Source of the DNA: Nitrospira sp.
Lineage (GTDB): Bacteria; Nitrospirota; Nitrospiria; Nitrospirales; Nitrospiraceae
DNA length: 64,000 nt
NCBI GenBank assembly: GCA_030653545.1
Contig: JAURZE010000023.1
Location: 28,369-92,368 of the forward strand
Direction: 5' to 3'
In this document: one piece after another, positions 27,172-35,766 of the stretch
Layout of the letters: every line of letters begins with the position of its first letter
Numbering within the stretch: the first letter of the stretch is position 1
The notes under the pieces: model-generated
What the model was told of the DNA's origin: nothing
The model's database searches: none
What the model saw: only the letters and a program-made list of their open reading frames with translations
Position numbers and translations under genes: made by a program

Positions 27172-27987
27172 ATGCCGCTGGCCGTCACCCATAGCGCCCT
27201 CTCCGATATCGGTCGCAGACGATCGCATAATGAAGATCGTTACTGCACCGACACCACCTTAGGGCTCTTCATCGTCTGCGACGGCATGGGCGGCAGCAAG
27301 GCCGGCGAGATTGCCAGCGGCCTCGCGGTCGAAACTATCCATCGCCATATCAATGAAGCATCACAGAACCCTGCGTTCCCGTTGATCGGCCAATCCGACC
27401 CCACCATGTCACTCTCAGGGAATCGCCTCCTCAGCGCGATTCGCGATGCCAATCGCGTCATTCATCGTGAGGGGCGCAGAAATCCGGACTGGGCCGGAAT
27501 GGGAACGACCGTCGTCGCGGTGCTGCTTGCAGACCAGCTGATGTCGTTCGCCCATGTCGGTGACAGTCGCCTCTATCTGGTCCGCGCCCACGCCATCCAA
27601 CCCCTGACCGCCGATCACTCATGGGTGGCCGAACAGGTGCGCTCCGGCCTGATGACTGAAGCCGAAGCCGAGCGATCGCCACAGCGCAACATCGTCACCC
27701 GCGCCGTGGGAGTGGCACCGGATGTCGACATTACCATCGGCGAGGCGGAGCTGCAGGTAGGTGACCGTCTCTTGCTCTGTTCGGATGGGCTGACAAAATA
27801 CGTCGGGACAACGAGGCTCCTCAATGTCCTCACGCAAACCGATGACCTGAACGACGCAGCCCGGCAACTGGTCGCCCTCGCCAATGATGCCGGCGGAGAC
27901 GATAATACGACGGTCATCACTGTGGCCGTCCATGAGGCCATGGAGCAGCCGATGTGGAATCGGCTCCGTCAACGACTGGCCATGTAG
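27172..27987 (+). CDS. PP2C-family phosphatase paired with the kinase
   Basis: 271 residues. Motifs: SDIGRRRSHNEDRY, VCDGMGGSKAGEIAS with the metal Asp, MGTTVVAVLL, AHVGDSRLYLV, LLCSDGLTKYV and GGDDNTTVITV. Same class as the protein at 372-1121 but clearly a separate gene. AGGAG precedes the ATG. Lying directly behind the kinase, it is the likely counter-enzyme. Confidence 0.95.
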   Translation: MPLAVTHSALSDIGRRRSHNEDRYCTDTTLGLFIVCDGMGGSKAGEIASGLAVETIHRHINEASQNPAFPLIGQSDPTMSLSGNRLLSAIRDANRVIHREGRRNPDWAGMGTTVVAVLLADQLMSFAHVGDSRLYLVRAHAIQPLTADHSWVAEQVRSGLMTEAEAERSPQRNIVTRAVGVAPDVDITIGEAELQVGDRLLLCSDGLTKYVGTTRLLNVLTQTDDLNDAARQLVALANDAGGDDNTTVITVAVHEAMEQPMWNRLRQRLAM

Positions 27988-28073
27988 CGACACCTCACCA
28001 ACCGGGACGTCGCGTGACCCTGGTTCGAGTAGTCTGGGATCTGGAATAGATATCGTTGAGTGATCGAGACTGG

Positions 28074-28694
28074 CTAGTTCCTGAGGGTGAGTGCGCCTTT
28101 AGGTAACGTTGCGTAACATCCGTCCGACACGTCCTGAGCGTGATCCTGCAAGCACTGCAACATCTGCCCCTCTCCTGACGGCACCTCGCGACAGAAGCGT
28201 TTGACATCATCCGCACAGGCCACCGCATGGCCGGACCGTTCCTTCCACCGCACGAGCTGCTGGCGAATCATCGACTGACACGGGGACGGAAGCTGCTTGG
28301 TCCGCTGCTCCATGCAACGTCGGCGATCCTCGCCTTGCAGGCTATCGGGACAGGCCTGCTGCAGTTCGGCCTCACATTTCATCTCCGCGATTTGCCTTGC
28401 GCGGGGATCTAATGCAACGGCTGCCCCCCCCAGGCCCTGCTCGGGTTGAGGTATCTCCGCCCCGTTGACGACGACTCGACGCGAGCCCGGTGCATCCGGC
28501 GCCGGCACCCCTGGAATGCTCAGGTCCAGCGCGGGCGTCGGAGGAGTGGCTTTCATCAATCGAGACGAAACGCCGGATGCATGGAGCTGATCTTTGGTGG
28601 GCATATTCGCCCAGACCAGTCCCCATACCAATCCCAACCCGACAATGGTCACAAGGATGGCCGTCAGACGGCTTGATGATGATGGCTTCGGCAT
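28074..28694 (-). CDS. Exported Cys-rich protein with GLG1-type repeat
   Basis: 206 residues. One N-terminal membrane anchor or uncleaved signal (AILVTIVGLGLVWGLVWA), a Pro-rich linker, then a Cys-rich segment from ~105: CEAELQQACPDSL, RRCMEQ, PCQSMI, CADDVKRFCREVPSGEG and QCLQDHAQDVSDGC. Spacing and wording fit the cysteine-rich GLG1/FGFR repeat (PF00839) better known from eukaryotic Golgi proteins but also found in bacteria. Its role is unknown; probably periplasmic with paired disulfides. Confidence 0.7.
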   Translation of the reverse strand: MPKPSSSSRLTAILVTIVGLGLVWGLVWANMPTKDQLHASGVSSRLMKATPPTPALDLSIPGVPAPDAPGSRRVVVNGAEIPQPEQGLGGAAVALDPRARQIAEMKCEAELQQACPDSLQGEDRRRCMEQRTKQLPSPCQSMIRQQLVRWKERSGHAVACADDVKRFCREVPSGEGQMLQCLQDHAQDVSDGCYATLPKGALTLRN

Positions 28695-28784
28695 GATGTA
28701 GGCCTAGGATAGGACAACATCTGAAGAAAAGCACCGAAAGGAGAGATTCTGAACAGTGCGCAAGAGAGAACGCTCTGGGAGAGA

Positions 28785-29798
28785 TTAGTTCTCCGACGTC
28801 TCGACGATATGATTTTCGAACCTCGTACAGCCCTCTGCCAGCAATCGATTGGTCAGCATTTCACCGGGCCATTCGATCGGCAAGTCGGCAGTGAACACCC
28901 AGACATCCGGAGACGTCCAGACCGGTCCATGCTCCTCCGGCAGTTCCGGATCAAACAGATCGGTCCACACGGGCATATAGACGCCGTTGCCGCATTGCGT
29001 ATGCAGGTGTACGACCGTCCGCGACCGGACCAATGGATCGAGATCCCGCCACACTGCCGCCGTTTCATCGGCCAAATGATGGATACGCACCGCATTCTGC
29101 GCATCGAACATCGCATAGGCCGCATAGACCGGGACCTCGATGGTATCCGGCGCCAGCGCCAATTCAGGGCACTGCTCGACCAGTCCTTCAAGAATCGCCC
29201 GCCGATGCCGATCCTCCCAGGAATCAGGTAGCCCGGGATCGGACGCGCCGATAATTTCAAACAGCAAGAACGCGGTATTTTCCACCGGCGGGTACAGTCG
29301 TGCGGCGATCGCTTGCGTCCGCTCCGAGTCTGCCACCGAGGTCAAATGGTCGTGCAGCATCTGAAGATTGAGCGGCTCCAGCGTCGCGTCGGTCAGCAAT
29401 CTCGATTCCACCCGCACCACCGTGCCGGCCGACAAACGCAGATGCCGGTGGAGCAACTCCGCGGTGGCTATAGGATCAATTTTGAGCTTGAGCGGGGCCG
29501 TGAGGTTGGCTTGCAGGGGAAGCTCCAAGGCCGCCATCGTGGCGTAGACCGGTTTTTCTTCCGTCGATTCATCCAACGCCAACGTACAACTGGCTTCCGC
29601 CAGCAGATCGAACAACCATTCGGCCATTTCTTCATCGAGCGCAGCCAGGACGGTCAGCAGGTCGGACTCGCGCCCCTGCTCTAGAAAGGCTTGCAACGTA
29701 TCGATCGCCGCGTCGGTGTCGCCGTGATCATGACGACGCGCATTGATCAAGTGGATGAGGTCGCGGGTGAGCGGATCGGGACGAGACCAAGCCAACAT
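28785..29798 (-). CDS. Uncharacterised cytoplasmic protein
   Basis: 337 residues, no signal peptide or membrane helix, acidic. I do not recognise the family. Two roughly equal halves can be seen: a helical first half (DLIHLINARRHD, LLTVLAALDEEMAEWLF) and a second half with several Trp/Pro motifs (VWTDLFDPELPEEHGPVWTS). Codon use matches its neighbours and overlapping frames look like shadows, so it is likely a real gene. It stands alone between the Cys-rich protein and YjbQ. Confidence 0.7.
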   Translation of the reverse strand: MLAWSRPDPLTRDLIHLINARRHDHGDTDAAIDTLQAFLEQGRESDLLTVLAALDEEMAEWLFDLLAEASCTLALDESTEEKPVYATMAALELPLQANLTAPLKLKIDPIATAELLHRHLRLSAGTVVRVESRLLTDATLEPLNLQMLHDHLTSVADSERTQAIAARLYPPVENTAFLLFEIIGASDPGLPDSWEDRHRRAILEGLVEQCPELALAPDTIEVPVYAAYAMFDAQNAVRIHHLADETAAVWRDLDPLVRSRTVVHLHTQCGNGVYMPVWTDLFDPELPEEHGPVWTSPDVWVFTADLPIEWPGEMLTNRLLAEGCTRFENHIVETSEN

Positions 29799-29943
29799 CA
29801 GACGCTCCTCAAATTACCGGAAAAGGACTCTTGCTCACCGACATGGCACGATCTCCATGTTGCCAAAGAATCTACGCAGGAGCAAGGGCGAAGACAGTTC
29901 CTGCGACCGGACTTCCGGCACCAACCGCGGGATACGGCACTCA

Positions 29944-30357
29944 TCATTCACCAATCACTTTCACCAGCACACGCTTTCTTCGCCGCCCGTCAAATTCACC
30001 GTAGAAGATCTGTTCCCAGGGGCCGAAATCAAGCCGCCCATCCGTCACCGCCACCACGACTTCACGCCCCATTAGCTGGCGCTTCACATGGGCATCGCCG
30101 TTGTCTTCGCCGGTCTCGTTATGCCGGTACACCGCGTCGTGCGGCGCAAGTCGTTCGAGCACGTCGTCGTAGTCTCGGAGCAGTCCCGGTTCGTCGTCGT
30201 TAATATAGACGCTGGCGGTGATGTGCATCGCATTGACCAGCACCAGCCCTTCCTTCACTCCGCTCGCGTTGAGAACGGCTTCGACCTGAGGCGTGATATT
30301 GAGATAGGCGCGGCGCGTCTTGGTCTCGAACCAGAGTTCCTCTCGATACGACTTCAT
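29944..30357 (-). CDS. YjbQ family (UPF0047) protein
   Basis: 137 residues, the usual length. Family motifs [19 protein letters not shown], a following [21 protein letters not shown], and [21 protein letters not shown]. Members show weak thiamine-phosphate synthase-like activity; the true function is unsettled. Stand-alone gene, divergent from nrdJ across a 125-bp gap. Confidence 0.92.
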   Translation of the reverse strand: MKSYREELWFETKTRRAYLNITPQVEAVLNASGVKEGLVLVNAMHITASVYINDDEPGLLRDYDDVLERLAPHDAVYRHNETGEDNGDAHVKRQLMGREVVVAVTDGRLDFGPWEQIFYGEFDGRRRKRVLVKVIGE

Positions 30358-30469
30358 CGGCCCAACCTATTCGTGCGTGTCTCGACGGGCATTCTGCCGA
30401 ACGGTCCGCCCGAGATTCAAGTGGCAGGCGAGAATCAGCGACTCGATTCGCCCCGCACCCGAAACGGAC

Positions 30470-30475
30470 TATAAT
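30470..30475 (+). promoter_or_regulatory. Perfect -10 box of nrdJ
   Basis: TATAAT lies seven bases before ATG 30483. It overlaps the alternative ATG at 30474. No good -35 hexamer is found 16-18 nt upstream, so an activator may be needed. Confidence 0.45.
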
Positions 30476-30482
30476 GAAAATC

Positions 30483-32234
30483 ATGACCAAGAGGCCACCA
30501 CGCGCATTACCGCAGCCACTCTCCGCCAACGCCACCACTGTCTTGGCCCAGCGGTACCTCGCAAGAAATCCCGAGGGCGCCGTGGTGGAAACCGCGGCGC
30601 AGCTCTTTTGGCGCGTCGCACACGACATCGCCCAAGCCGAACGCACCTACCCGCCTCCGACCAGACAGCCGCATCTCGCGCGGCGGTTCTTTGACCTGAT
30701 GGCTCGCCTCGACTTCCTGCCGAATTCGCCGACCCTGATGAACGCGGGGCGTCCGCTGCAGCAACTGTCGGCCTGCTTCGTCCTTCCGGTTGAGGATACG
30801 CTCGCGTCGATTTTCGATGCCGTGAAGTATCAGGCCTTGATTCACCAATCGGGAGGGGGCACGGGGTTTTCCTTCAGCCGGCTTCGCCCGCGGGCTGACC
30901 GCGTCGCCACAACCAACGGGGTCGCCTCCGGTCCGGTCTCGTTCATGCGGGTTTTCAACCTCTCGACCGACGTCATTAAACAGGGCGGCACCCGGCGCGG
31001 TGCGAATATGGGCATTCTACGGGTCGATCACCCGGATATTCTTGAATTCATCGCCCTCAAGCAGAACCAGTCTGAGATGACTAATTTCAACCTGTCTGTC
31101 GGCATCACCGATCGATTCATGCAAGCCCTGACACGTCAACAGGCGATTCCGCTCATCAATCCTCACACAGGCCAAATCATTCGCCGCGTGGCGGCGCAAG
31201 CCATTTTCGATCAACTGGTCCAGGCAGCCTGGCAATCCGGAGAGCCCGGTATCGTATTCTTGGATACGATCAATAGAGCGAATCCCACCCCTCACCTGGG
31301 TGCAATCGAAGCCACCAACCCCTGCGGAGAGCAGCCCCTCCTTCCTTACGAGTCCTGCACGCTCGGCTCCATCAACGTCGCCAACTTTGTGGTGACGCGC
31401 TCAGGAAAACCGGCGATCGACTACGATCGATTGCATCGCACCATTCCAACTACGGTGCGATTTCTTGACAACGTACTCGATCGCTCCCATTTCCCCTTAC
31501 AGGCCATCAAGGACCAAACCGCGCTCACCAGAAAGATCGGCCTCGGCATCATGGGCTTTGCCGATCTGCTGATCCATCTCGGCATTCCGTATAACTCGGA
31601 CGAAGCCTTGACGGTCGCAGAAAAACTGATGAGTGTCATCCAAACCCAGGCTCACGAAGCGTCGACTCAGCTGGCACGCGAGCGCGGGGTGTTCCCCGCC
31701 TATCGCGGCAGCCGCCTGCAAACACACCGACAACGTTGGCGCAATGCCACGGTCACAACCATCGCTCCCACCGGCACGATCAGCATCATTGCGGACTGCT
31801 CTGCCGGAATCGAGCCGCTCTATGGCATCCACCTCGTACGCACGGTGATGGACGGCATGGCACTCGCCAGCCTTCATCCTGCATTCGTACGGCACGCCGA
31901 AACGCACGGCCTGGCGCTCCCGTCGCTCCAACGTGAGTTGGAACAGAGCGCCTCAATCCAACATCTCACCCAGCTGCCGGCTTCCCTACGACAGCTCTTC
32001 ATCACCGCCCACGACGTGTCGCCGTCACATCACGTACGAATGCAAGCAGCCTTCCAACGCCATAGTGACAGCGGCGTCTCGAAAACGATCAACCTGCCCC
32101 CCTCGGCGACGCCTCAAGACGTCGCCGAGGCCTTCCATCTCGCCCATCGCCTCGGCTGCAAAGGGCTCACCGTATTTCGTTCTGGGAGTCGACGCGATCA
32201 GGTCCTGTCCTGCTCACAGCAACAATCCTGCTGA
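30483..32234 (+). CDS. nrdJ: Adenosylcobalamin-dependent (class II) ribonucleotide reductase
   Basis: 583 residues. N-terminal LARNPEGAVVETAAQLFWRVA, then the redox Cys in LSACFVLPVEDT, the substrate loop SGGGTGFSFS, the catalytic NPCGEQPLLPYESCTLGS near residue 280 and the late TIAPTGTISIIADCSAGIEP. It makes deoxynucleotides using B12, with or without oxygen. Shorter than many NrdJ proteins (700-1000 aa) and without an ATP-cone; two Cys close the C-terminus (LSCSQQQSC), the usual place for the reducing pair. ATG 30474 is the alternative start. A cobalamin-binding protein gene lies 1.7 kb downstream. Confidence 0.93.
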   Translation: MTKRPPRALPQPLSANATTVLAQRYLARNPEGAVVETAAQLFWRVAHDIAQAERTYPPPTRQPHLARRFFDLMARLDFLPNSPTLMNAGRPLQQLSACFVLPVEDTLASIFDAVKYQALIHQSGGGTGFSFSRLRPRADRVATTNGVASGPVSFMRVFNLSTDVIKQGGTRRGANMGILRVDHPDILEFIALKQNQSEMTNFNLSVGITDRFMQALTRQQAIPLINPHTGQIIRRVAAQAIFDQLVQAAWQSGEPGIVFLDTINRANPTPHLGAIEATNPCGEQPLLPYESCTLGSINVANFVVTRSGKPAIDYDRLHRTIPTTVRFLDNVLDRSHFPLQAIKDQTALTRKIGLGIMGFADLLIHLGIPYNSDEALTVAEKLMSVIQTQAHEASTQLARERGVFPAYRGSRLQTHRQRWRNATVTTIAPTGTISIIADCSAGIEPLYGIHLVRTVMDGMALASLHPAFVRHAETHGLALPSLQRELEQSASIQHLTQLPASLRQLFITAHDVSPSHHVRMQAAFQRHSDSGVSKTINLPPSATPQDVAEAFHLAHRLGCKGLTVFRSGSRRDQVLSCSQQQSC

Positions 32235-32365
32235 CGTCGCGACTCGATCCAGGAGCTCCGTCCCCTGGTAGAATTTCCCCACAAAATTGACTCCATCGGA
32301 CCTTGGTGATAAGTACTTTCACAGAATATGATCGTTTGCCGATGATCGCTACAGGGAGGTGCCCG

Positions 32366-33136
32366 ATGTTCGCAGTCGCTGGGGGTCCGTCGTTCGCAGG
32401 CAGTGCGCTCTCCAATCTGTTTTTTGCCCGCCAACCGGAGCCGGATTTGGAATTCACTGAAGAAGAATTGGAACAAACCACGAACACCCGTTCGTCCTCT
32501 CCCATGAAATCACCGAAGAAATCAGGTGGACGTCCCGTTCTCTGGGTTCTGCTCTTAGCCCTCATCGGTGGTGGCGCCTATGTGGCGATGGAACCGGAAA
32601 TGGTGATGGACTGGGTCAATCAATTACTGGGCGAGACCCCGACACCGCAGCCGCCGCAGATGGCGACGAGGCCGGCGCCGATCGCACAACCAGCGCCGGC
32701 AGCGCCTGATGCGCCAGCGCCGATTCCGGCTGCTCCACAGGCCAACGCGCCGATGACTGCGACTCCGCCGCCGGCATCGCCAATGGCCTCGGCCCCTGCA
32801 CCAGTCGGAGCACCGGTCGCACCCAGTGCGACACCGGCTCCGCCTGTGATGCCGACGAGCCCGGCAATGGCGACTCCCCCCGCACCCGCGTCACTGTCTC
32901 CGATGTTCGGAGAAGGTCAACGCGTCACGGTGGCGGTCGACCCTGCCCTCGCCGGCGGGATGATCGCGTTATCCCAAGATCCTGCCGGGACGAAGCCGGG
33001 CCCGGCCGTTCGTCCCGGGGCCGGACTCACCATTCTTGACGGTGATCTCCAACAGAACGGATGGGTCTATTCCGTCCGGAGCGACGATGGCGTCAAGGGA
33101 TGGATCGCTGAGAAGCGCCTCCGCTTGAAACCGTAA
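32366..33136 (+). CDS. Membrane-anchored protein with Pro/Ala linker and SH3-like domain
   Basis: 256 residues from ATG 32366, preceded by GGGAGGT at five bases, so upstream starts are rejected. A short cytoplasmic part with a Lys-rich stretch is followed by one helix (PVLWVLLLALIGGGAYVAM), a ~110-residue linker of Pro, Ala and Met-Ala-Thr repeats, and a C-terminal SH3-type domain (~200-256, VRPGAGLTILDGDLQQNGWVYSV, GVKGWIAEKRL). The layout suits a periplasmic wall-sensing or scaffold protein. No partner is evident. Confidence 0.75.
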   Translation: MFAVAGGPSFAGSALSNLFFARQPEPDLEFTEEELEQTTNTRSSSPMKSPKKSGGRPVLWVLLLALIGGGAYVAMEPEMVMDWVNQLLGETPTPQPPQMATRPAPIAQPAPAAPDAPAPIPAAPQANAPMTATPPPASPMASAPAPVGAPVAPSATPAPPVMPTSPAMATPPAPASLSPMFGEGQRVTVAVDPALAGGMIALSQDPAGTKPGPAVRPGAGLTILDGDLQQNGWVYSVRSDDGVKGWIAEKRLRLKP

Positions 33137-33165
33137 TCTTCTGACTCGCATACTTCGGGTTCATC

Positions 33166-33201
33166 AGAGGGCGGCGATACAATCCTGTATCGCCGCCCTC
33201 T
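33166..33201. terminator. Perfect hairpin, terminator-like
   Basis: A 16-bp perfect stem with a 4-nt loop (33166-33181 with 33186-33201) between the SH3-like gene and the HAD gene. There is no T-run after it; a TATAAT at 33206-33211 follows and may serve the HAD gene. Confidence 0.6.
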
Positions 33202-33258
33202 GTGCTATAATGCGCCCCGCTGTTTCTCCGACACATTCAACCGGGATTCAAACTCGAC

Positions 33259-33957
33259 ATGCAGACGCTGCGCGCCATCCTGTTCGATTTCGACGGTGTC
33301 ATCGCGAATACAGAGCCGCTTCACTTTGCCGGACTCCGCCGCACGCTGGCCGACATCGACATTACCCTCACCGAATCGGATTACTACGCCAACTATTTGG
33401 GCTTCGACGATCGCGGCTGCTTCCTTGCGGCCCTGCAGGCCAATGAACGACCGATCACCCCCGCGATCCTCCACGACCTGATGACGAAAAAAGCTATCGC
33501 CTATCTCGCTTCGGTCCGTGATCATCTCGTCATTTTCCCCGGTGTGCGGGAGTTCGTCGAACAGGCCGCCGCCCGGTATCCCTTGGCGATCGCCTCCGGC
33601 GCCCTCCGTCCGGAAATCGAACTCATTCTCGAACAAGCCGGCCTCAGGAAGGCGTTCCTCCATATCACCAGCGCGGAAGATGTCAGCCGCGGCAAGCCGG
33701 ACCCCCAACCCTTTCAATATGCCTTGGCCGGCTTGACCCACGTACGCCCGAATCTCGGATTGGATGCGGCGTCGTGCCTGGTCATCGAAGATTCGCTGCC
33801 CGGCATTCGATCGGCCAAATCCGCCGGGATGAAAGTGCTGGCCGTCGCCAATACCCACACCACGCAAGATCTGCATGAAGCCCATGCCATCACTCACAGC
33901 CTGGCGGACACCAGCCTAGACGACCTACGAACCCGCCTATGGCCAATCGCACAATGA
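33259..33957 (+). CDS. HAD-superfamily hydrolase (beta-phosphoglucomutase-like)
   Basis: 232 residues. HAD motif I ILFDFDGVIANTEPLHF at the N-terminus, motif II AIASGA, motif III GKPDPQPF and motif IV LVIEDSLPGI, with a helical cap between I and II as in subclass I phosphatases and phosphosugar mutases. Substrate unknown. First gene of a run that leads into B12-binding and squalene genes. Confidence 0.9.
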   Translation: MQTLRAILFDFDGVIANTEPLHFAGLRRTLADIDITLTESDYYANYLGFDDRGCFLAALQANERPITPAILHDLMTKKAIAYLASVRDHLVIFPGVREFVEQAAARYPLAIASGALRPEIELILEQAGLRKAFLHITSAEDVSRGKPDPQPFQYALAGLTHVRPNLGLDAASCLVIEDSLPGIRSAKSAGMKVLAVANTHTTQDLHEAHAITHSLADTSLDDLRTRLWPIAQ

Positions 33958-33973
33958 TGAGGATCAGACCGTA

Positions 33974-34909
33974 ATGCGTATCTGCTCGCTGGTCCCCGGC
34001 GCCACAGAAGTCGTTGCTGCGCTCGATCTCACAGACCAGTTGGTGGCCGTGAGCCACGAGTGCGACTATCCGGAATCCATCCGCCACATCCCGTCAGTCG
34101 TTGAGTCGGTGATCGATCAGCACAGCCTCTCCAGTGACGCCATTGATCGAGCCGTCAAACAACTTGTGAGTGCCGGTCAACGGCTCTATCGTCTCAACGA
34201 GCAACGCCTTCGTGAGGCTCGACCGGACGTGATCTTGACTCAGGATCTGTGTCATGTGTGTGCCGTCACGCCCGATCAATTGACACAGGCCATAACCGCA
34301 CTCCCCTCCGAGCCACGGATCGTGACGCTGAATCCGACGTCAATGGAAGATATGCTGCTCGACGTTGTCCGCATCGCACAGGCAGTAGGAGCGGCTGACC
34401 GCGGGCAGGCACTGCTCCAATCTCTACGTGCGAGACTTGATCACGTGTCCACCACCAAACGGGCCATCCGCCCTCGCGTGGTCTGCCTGGAATGGCTCGA
34501 CCCGCTCTATATCGCCGGCCACTGGGTGCCTGAAATGGTGGCGCTCGCAGGAGGGACGGATATTTTGGGTCGCAACGATCAACCATCGCGTGAAACCACG
34601 TGGAAGGAAGTCACGGACGCCAACCCGGACATCCTGCTCATCATGCCCTGCGGATACTCCGTTCAACGAACCGTGGATGAACTCGGCCGTTTTGAGAACA
34701 GTCGGACGCCATGGTCCGCGCAACTCGCCCGCTGGCCCGAAACCTATGTCCTCGATGCCAACGCCTATTTCAGCCGTCCCGGTCCGCGGCTCGTTGACGG
34801 CGTCGAGCTGCTCGCCTCGCTCTTTCACCCGATGCCATCCCATGATCTGAACCCGTTACAGGCCGTCCGCCTGACGACATCCTTGCTCACTGTGGAGTCC
34901 CGCGTATGA
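33974..34909 (+). CDS. BtuF-like cobalamin-binding protein without signal peptide
   Basis: 311 residues of the periplasmic-binding fold: MRICSLVPGATEVVAALDLTD, SHECDYP, QDLCHVCAVTPDQL, GGTDILG and RPGPRLVDGVELLASLF. The closest known group is the cobalamin-binding BtuF/FecB type. No signal peptide is present, so it probably acts in the cytoplasm or is not a transporter subunit. It overlaps the HpnD start (ATGA). No BtuC or BtuD gene is near. Confidence 0.82.
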   Translation: MRICSLVPGATEVVAALDLTDQLVAVSHECDYPESIRHIPSVVESVIDQHSLSSDAIDRAVKQLVSAGQRLYRLNEQRLREARPDVILTQDLCHVCAVTPDQLTQAITALPSEPRIVTLNPTSMEDMLLDVVRIAQAVGAADRGQALLQSLRARLDHVSTTKRAIRPRVVCLEWLDPLYIAGHWVPEMVALAGGTDILGRNDQPSRETTWKEVTDANPDILLIMPCGYSVQRTVDELGRFENSRTPWSAQLARWPETYVLDANAYFSRPGPRLVDGVELLASLFHPMPSHDLNPLQAVRLTTSLLTVESRV

Positions 34910-35766
34910 CCGTCGATGAAGCCCAGGCCTATTGCACCGCCCTCACCAAAGCAAGCGGCAGCAATTTCTACTACTCATTTTTCTTTCTCCCCAAGGCACG
35001 CCGCAGCGCGATGTATACGGTCTATGCGTTCTGCAAAGCGGTCGATAGTGCGGTGGATGAACCGCCCGCCGGCAGTCAGCCGCAGGAAGAACTCGTCAAG
35101 TGGCGCGCGGAGCTGGACGCCGCCTATCACGGCACGCCGACATGGCCGATCACCATCAGTTTGGCGCATCACGTGAAAGCACTCTCGATCCCCAAGGTCT
35201 ATTTTGAGGAATTGATCAAGGGCGTGGAGATGGATTTGCACAACAACCGCTACGTCACCTTCAACGAGCTGTCGTCCTATTGCTACCGGGTCGCGTCCGT
35301 CGTGGGTCTCATCTGCCTGCACATCTTCGGCGCGACCTCTGCCCGGGCGCAGGACTACGCCGTGGATCTCGGCATGGCCTTCCAACTCACCAACATTCTA
35401 CGGGACGTGGGCACCGACGCAGCACAAAACCGAATCTACCTTCCGCTTGAAGACCTGAAAGCCTGCAAATATTCGGAAAAAGCTCTGCGGCAACAGACCT
35501 ATTCACCGGAGTTCCAGAAGTTGATGCAGCATGAAGCCGCCCGCGCCCGGCAGTACTATGACAAAGCCCGGGCGGCCCTGATGGCTCTCCCTCCCCACGA
35601 GCGCCGCGCCCTGACGGTGGCGGAGATCATGCGCGGGATCTACTCCAGAATTCTAAGGAAGATCGAAGCCTCCGAGTACAAGGTATTTGGTCCACGCATC
35701 CGTCTGACCACCAGTCATCGCCTAGCGATTGCCGCAGGAATCTGGCTGCGCTCCCGATTCTCGTGA
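34906..35766 (+). CDS. hpnD: Presqualene diphosphate synthase HpnD
   Basis: 286 residues of the squalene/phytoene synthase fold. First Asp-rich motif KAVDSAVDEP near 45, second region MAFQLTNILRDVGTDAAQNRIYLP near 155-180, and NFYYSFFFLPKARR at the start. HpnD joins two farnesyl diphosphates to presqualene diphosphate for hopanoid synthesis. It is coupled to its neighbours by overlaps on both sides. HpnC, which acts after it, is not in the window. Confidence 0.92.
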   Translation: MTVDEAQAYCTALTKASGSNFYYSFFFLPKARRSAMYTVYAFCKAVDSAVDEPPAGSQPQEELVKWRAELDAAYHGTPTWPITISLAHHVKALSIPKVYFEELIKGVEMDLHNNRYVTFNELSSYCYRVASVVGLICLHIFGATSARAQDYAVDLGMAFQLTNILRDVGTDAAQNRIYLPLEDLKACKYSEKALRQQTYSPEFQKLMQHEAARARQYYDKARAALMALPPHERRALTVAEIMRGIYSRILRKIEASEYKVFGPRIRLTTSHRLAIAAGIWLRSRFS

